A program made the position numbers and the translations under genes. A stretch of 29,702 bases of DNA from a virus. Shown one piece after another: positions 27,701 to 29,702 of this stretch. The stretch is from positions 1 through 29,702 of IMG/VR virus record IMGVR_UViG_3300050006_000065; one strand, 5' to 3'. Each line of letters opens with the position of its first letter. The first letter of the stretch is position 1. Under the pieces are notes generated by a model, which saw only the letters and a program-made list of their open reading frames with translations, had not been told where the DNA came from and did not search any database.

Positions 27701-29702
27701 TTATGCTGTTATGTAAGTGCCAGCGATTTTCATATATCTTCCCGTTCCCGCAGTTATATCCAAAAGCGACCAAGCGACGTTGCTATTCGACTCTAAAAAG
27801 ATTATCTCTGTCGCCCCAGCGCCCATATCGGGTGTCTGGATTGCGTCGTCGTTAAAAGTGAAGTTATAAAATGACACGCCGCCAAGCGACGGGCCGACTG
27901 TTCCCGCTGCGAACGGCATCCCCGTGACTTTCATATAGCCCGAAGCACCCGTCGTGTCCACGTTGGAGAAGTACATAGCGACCGTCACCATTTTGCCGAC
28001 TTTGACATAGGTTCCCGTGGTAGTTGGTGGTGTAGTCGGTGGGGTGTCGGCCGTTAGCGTTGCGGTGAATGTGCCTTCGTCGTAGGTGGAGAGCGTTTCG
28101 TTACCCAAGTTAATCCCGTTCGAGAAGGTCGCGAGGCCGGTGCTGTCGATTCTCAATCTTTCGGTCAGCGTATTCGCACCATCCGCTGCCGTTGAAAAAA
28201 CCAATCTGCCGGGAGTGTCGTTGGACGCAACTGCACCATCCAATTGGCACTCTATCCCGCCGACATAGTTTCTGAAGTCCGTGCCATCGTATGCCTCAAA
28301 ATAAACTGCACCGGCAGCATCATCGTCAGCGGCAGCAGTCGGAGAAGCAGCAGTTCCGTTTGAACTTGCCAAATGTAACGAACCACCCCACTCGCTTGTC
28401 TCGGTTCTAACAGACAAGATGCCTTGAGAACCAAGTTGCTGCAACGCCGGAGCCCAAGCGTGCGTTCCGAACGCGCCCGATGCGGTTGTGCCGCCCACAA
28501 GCACGTTGCCATACGGGTCGATTGTAAGATTTTGATTTGAACCTTCCCAAAACTCCAAAGATGAATCATTCGGAACTTTGATTTGATTCCGAGTTGTGCT
28601 TTCCATATACGAGTAAACAGTCGATGCCGACGAATCACCAACTCGGAGGTGCTTTGCTATCAACTCCCCATCAGCCGGTGTCGCCGCAGTCGTTCCTATG
28701 CGAGCCGACTTGCTGTTGAGTTGCTCAATCGGCGTGACTTGCACCACACCCGTTGCAGACGAAGTGCCGTCTGCCGCACCAGCGCGGTCTTGCACCATCA
28801 ACGATTGGGTCGGGTTGGCGAACGCTAGGTCGTAGTCAGCCACGCAGCCGATTTCGCGAACTGAAAAATCATCACAAGTTATGCCGCCGGTTCCATCGGA
28901 ACGAACCATCAAGCCACCATTGCTCGCGCCCAATGCACCGGCATAAACGAACTCAAAAACATTAGCTCCATCTGCAAGTTGTAAAATGCTGTCGGAAACA
29001 TAAGTGCCATTTCGGTAGAGTGTTTCAGACTTTGCCATAACAACATTGTCATAATCCCGAATCGTAAATCCATCTCCAGACAATGCGCTTGCCGTTACTG
29101 TCACCCGATAGGCTCTGCCCCCGACCATCGGCGCACCATATTCAGCTAACCGACATTCTTGTGCGCCACCAGTTGATGAAACCGTTAAATCACCAGTTGA
29201 GTTGAAAGAATCCAAATCAACATTGAGCCAGTTGTTAGCACCAGAAAAGTCGCGGTCAGTTGTATACGGCATCACCTCTGCCTGCGACCCATACTGATCT
29301 GAAAAAGGCACGGTAGCGTTCTCGTAGCTCGCCGTGACCTCCGCTTGGGAAAGCGTCTTGTTCCAGAATCTTGTGCGATACAGAGTGCCGTTGAAAAGGT
29401 CGCCGCCAGATGTATTGGAGCCAATCGCCGCATCGGTGCAACTGTCGATGCCGTGGGAGCCAATAGTTGCCGTGCCGACTTGGTTTCCATTGTCATACAG
29501 TATCGCTGAAGTCCCATCGACAGTCACACAAAGATGGTGAACTTTTAAGTCATCCAGCACCGCAACGCCGAAATCTGCCCACGACGAACCATCATAAATT
29601 TTTAATTCCGCTCCCGCTGTGTTCTGTGTGCCGAAAATAAAACGGCCACCTGTGTTGAAATCAACAAGATATTTGTAAGTAGAAGCAGCCCAACTATCCG
29701 CT
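27701..29702 (-). CDS. Tail fibre / receptor-binding protein (partial, N-terminus missing)
   Basis: The frame stays open to the right edge, so the N-terminus is outside. From the edge inward come a LamG-like (concanavalin A-type) segment ending in HLCVTVDGTSAILYDNGNQV and FNGTLYRTRFWNKTLSQAEV, then a carbohydrate-binding-like beta region (RAYRVTVTASALSGDGFTIR; GANVFEFVYAG). A fibre-like shaft follows (LRVGDSSAST, NLTIDPYGNVLVGGTTASG, TERLRIDSTG) and a Thr/Pro-rich spacer (TADTPPTTPPTTTG) leads into a final beta-rich tip. TERLRIDSTG is typical of phage tail fibres. No C-terminal intramolecular chaperone (S74-like) motif is seen. It probably recognises host surface glycans. Confidence 0.85.
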   Translation of the reverse strand, partial: ADSWAASTYKYLVDFNTGGRFIFGTQNTAGAELKIYDGSSWADFGVAVLDDLKVHHLCVTVDGTSAILYDNGNQVGTATIGSHGIDSCTDAAIGSNTSGGDLFNGTLYRTRFWNKTLSQAEVTASYENATVPFSDQYGSQAEVMPYTTDRDFSGANNWLNVDLDSFNSTGDLTVSSTGGAQECRLAEYGAPMVGGRAYRVTVTASALSGDGFTIRDYDNVVMAKSETLYRNGTYVSDSILQLADGANVFEFVYAGALGASNGGLMVRSDGTGGITCDDFSVREIGCVADYDLAFANPTQSLMVQDRAGAADGTSSATGVVQVTPIEQLNSKSARIGTTAATPADGELIAKHLRVGDSSASTVYSYMESTTRNQIKVPNDSSLEFWEGSNQNLTIDPYGNVLVGGTTASGAFGTHAWAPALQQLGSQGILSVRTETSEWGGSLHLASSNGTAASPTAAADDDAAGAVYFEAYDGTDFRNYVGGIECQLDGAVASNDTPGRLVFSTAADGANTLTERLRIDSTGLATFSNGINLGNETLSTYDEGTFTATLTADTPPTTPPTTTGTYVKVGKMVTVAMYFSNVDTTGASGYMKVTGMPFAAGTVGPSLGGVSFYNFTFNDDAIQTPDMGAGATEIIFLESNSNVAWSLLDITAGTGRYMKIAGTYITA

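Noticed and set aside
1-29702. CRISPR arrays, tRNA or rRNA genes
   Set aside because: I saw no regularly spaced repeats of CRISPR type and no tRNA-like cloverleaf or rRNA sequence; a dedicated scan could still find a degenerate tRNA.

Overview
The window is an internal piece of a tailed double-stranded DNA phage or prophage genome, probably a siphovirus-like virus of a Gram-negative bacterium. The hallmark genes are a large terminase subunit running off the left edge, a probable small terminase, a MuF-like head protein fused to a zinc peptidase, a tape-measure-like protein with tail proteins around it, a tail fibre running off the right edge, and a RecT recombination cassette. Every gene I accept lies on the minus strand, so transcription runs right to left. 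Two small lipobox proteins point to an outer membrane in the host. I cannot name the host. No integrase, repressor, portal, major capsid, DNA polymerase or endolysin is recognisable here.

In transcription order: (1) 29702-27701, a partial tail fibre with a LamG-like fold, then two small proteins with Ala/Pro/Glu-rich tails. (2) 27059-25977, a cassette of five small membrane or exported proteins (holin-like, lipoprotein, single-helix, Sec-exported and two-helix proteins), three of them under 60 residues. (3) 25976-16430, head-tail connection, tail tube, probable chaperone, tape measure and tail tip, including a 1501-residue protein I cannot assign. (4) 16475-15643, small genes including a lipoprotein read out of frame inside another gene. 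(5) A likely transcription-unit boundary at about 15550-15640, with a weak hairpin and a sigma70-like promoter. (6) 15531-11320, a run of small early-type genes plus one DUF932 gene, many preceded by the same AACAGAAAGGAACAAAATG start cassette. (7) 11301-6553, replication and recombination: RecT, a RecB/Cas4-like nuclease, a DUF736-like protein with an SSB-like tail, a RuvC-like resolvase, a winged-helix protein and two tandem DUF1376 proteins. (8) 6556-1668, small basic proteins, an SNase-like nuclease, the MuF-peptidase fusion, a ParB-like protein, a cytosine-5 methyltransferase and an excisionase-like HTH protein. (9) 1667-1379, a repeat-rich non-coding control region. (10) 1378-1, the terminase genes.

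Genes are tightly packed. Many overlap by ATGA, GTGA, TTGA or TAATG, which implies translational coupling. Several start sites given here are internal to the longest possible reading frame, because a ribosome-binding site or a 4-base overlap supports the later start. The points most worth following up are a perfect 14-bp parS-like palindrome inside a replication gene, the nested lipoprotein gene, the cassette of very small membrane genes, the 29-bp palindrome and direct repeats in front of the terminase genes, and the placement of the head peptidase gene upstream of the terminase among DNA-metabolism genes.
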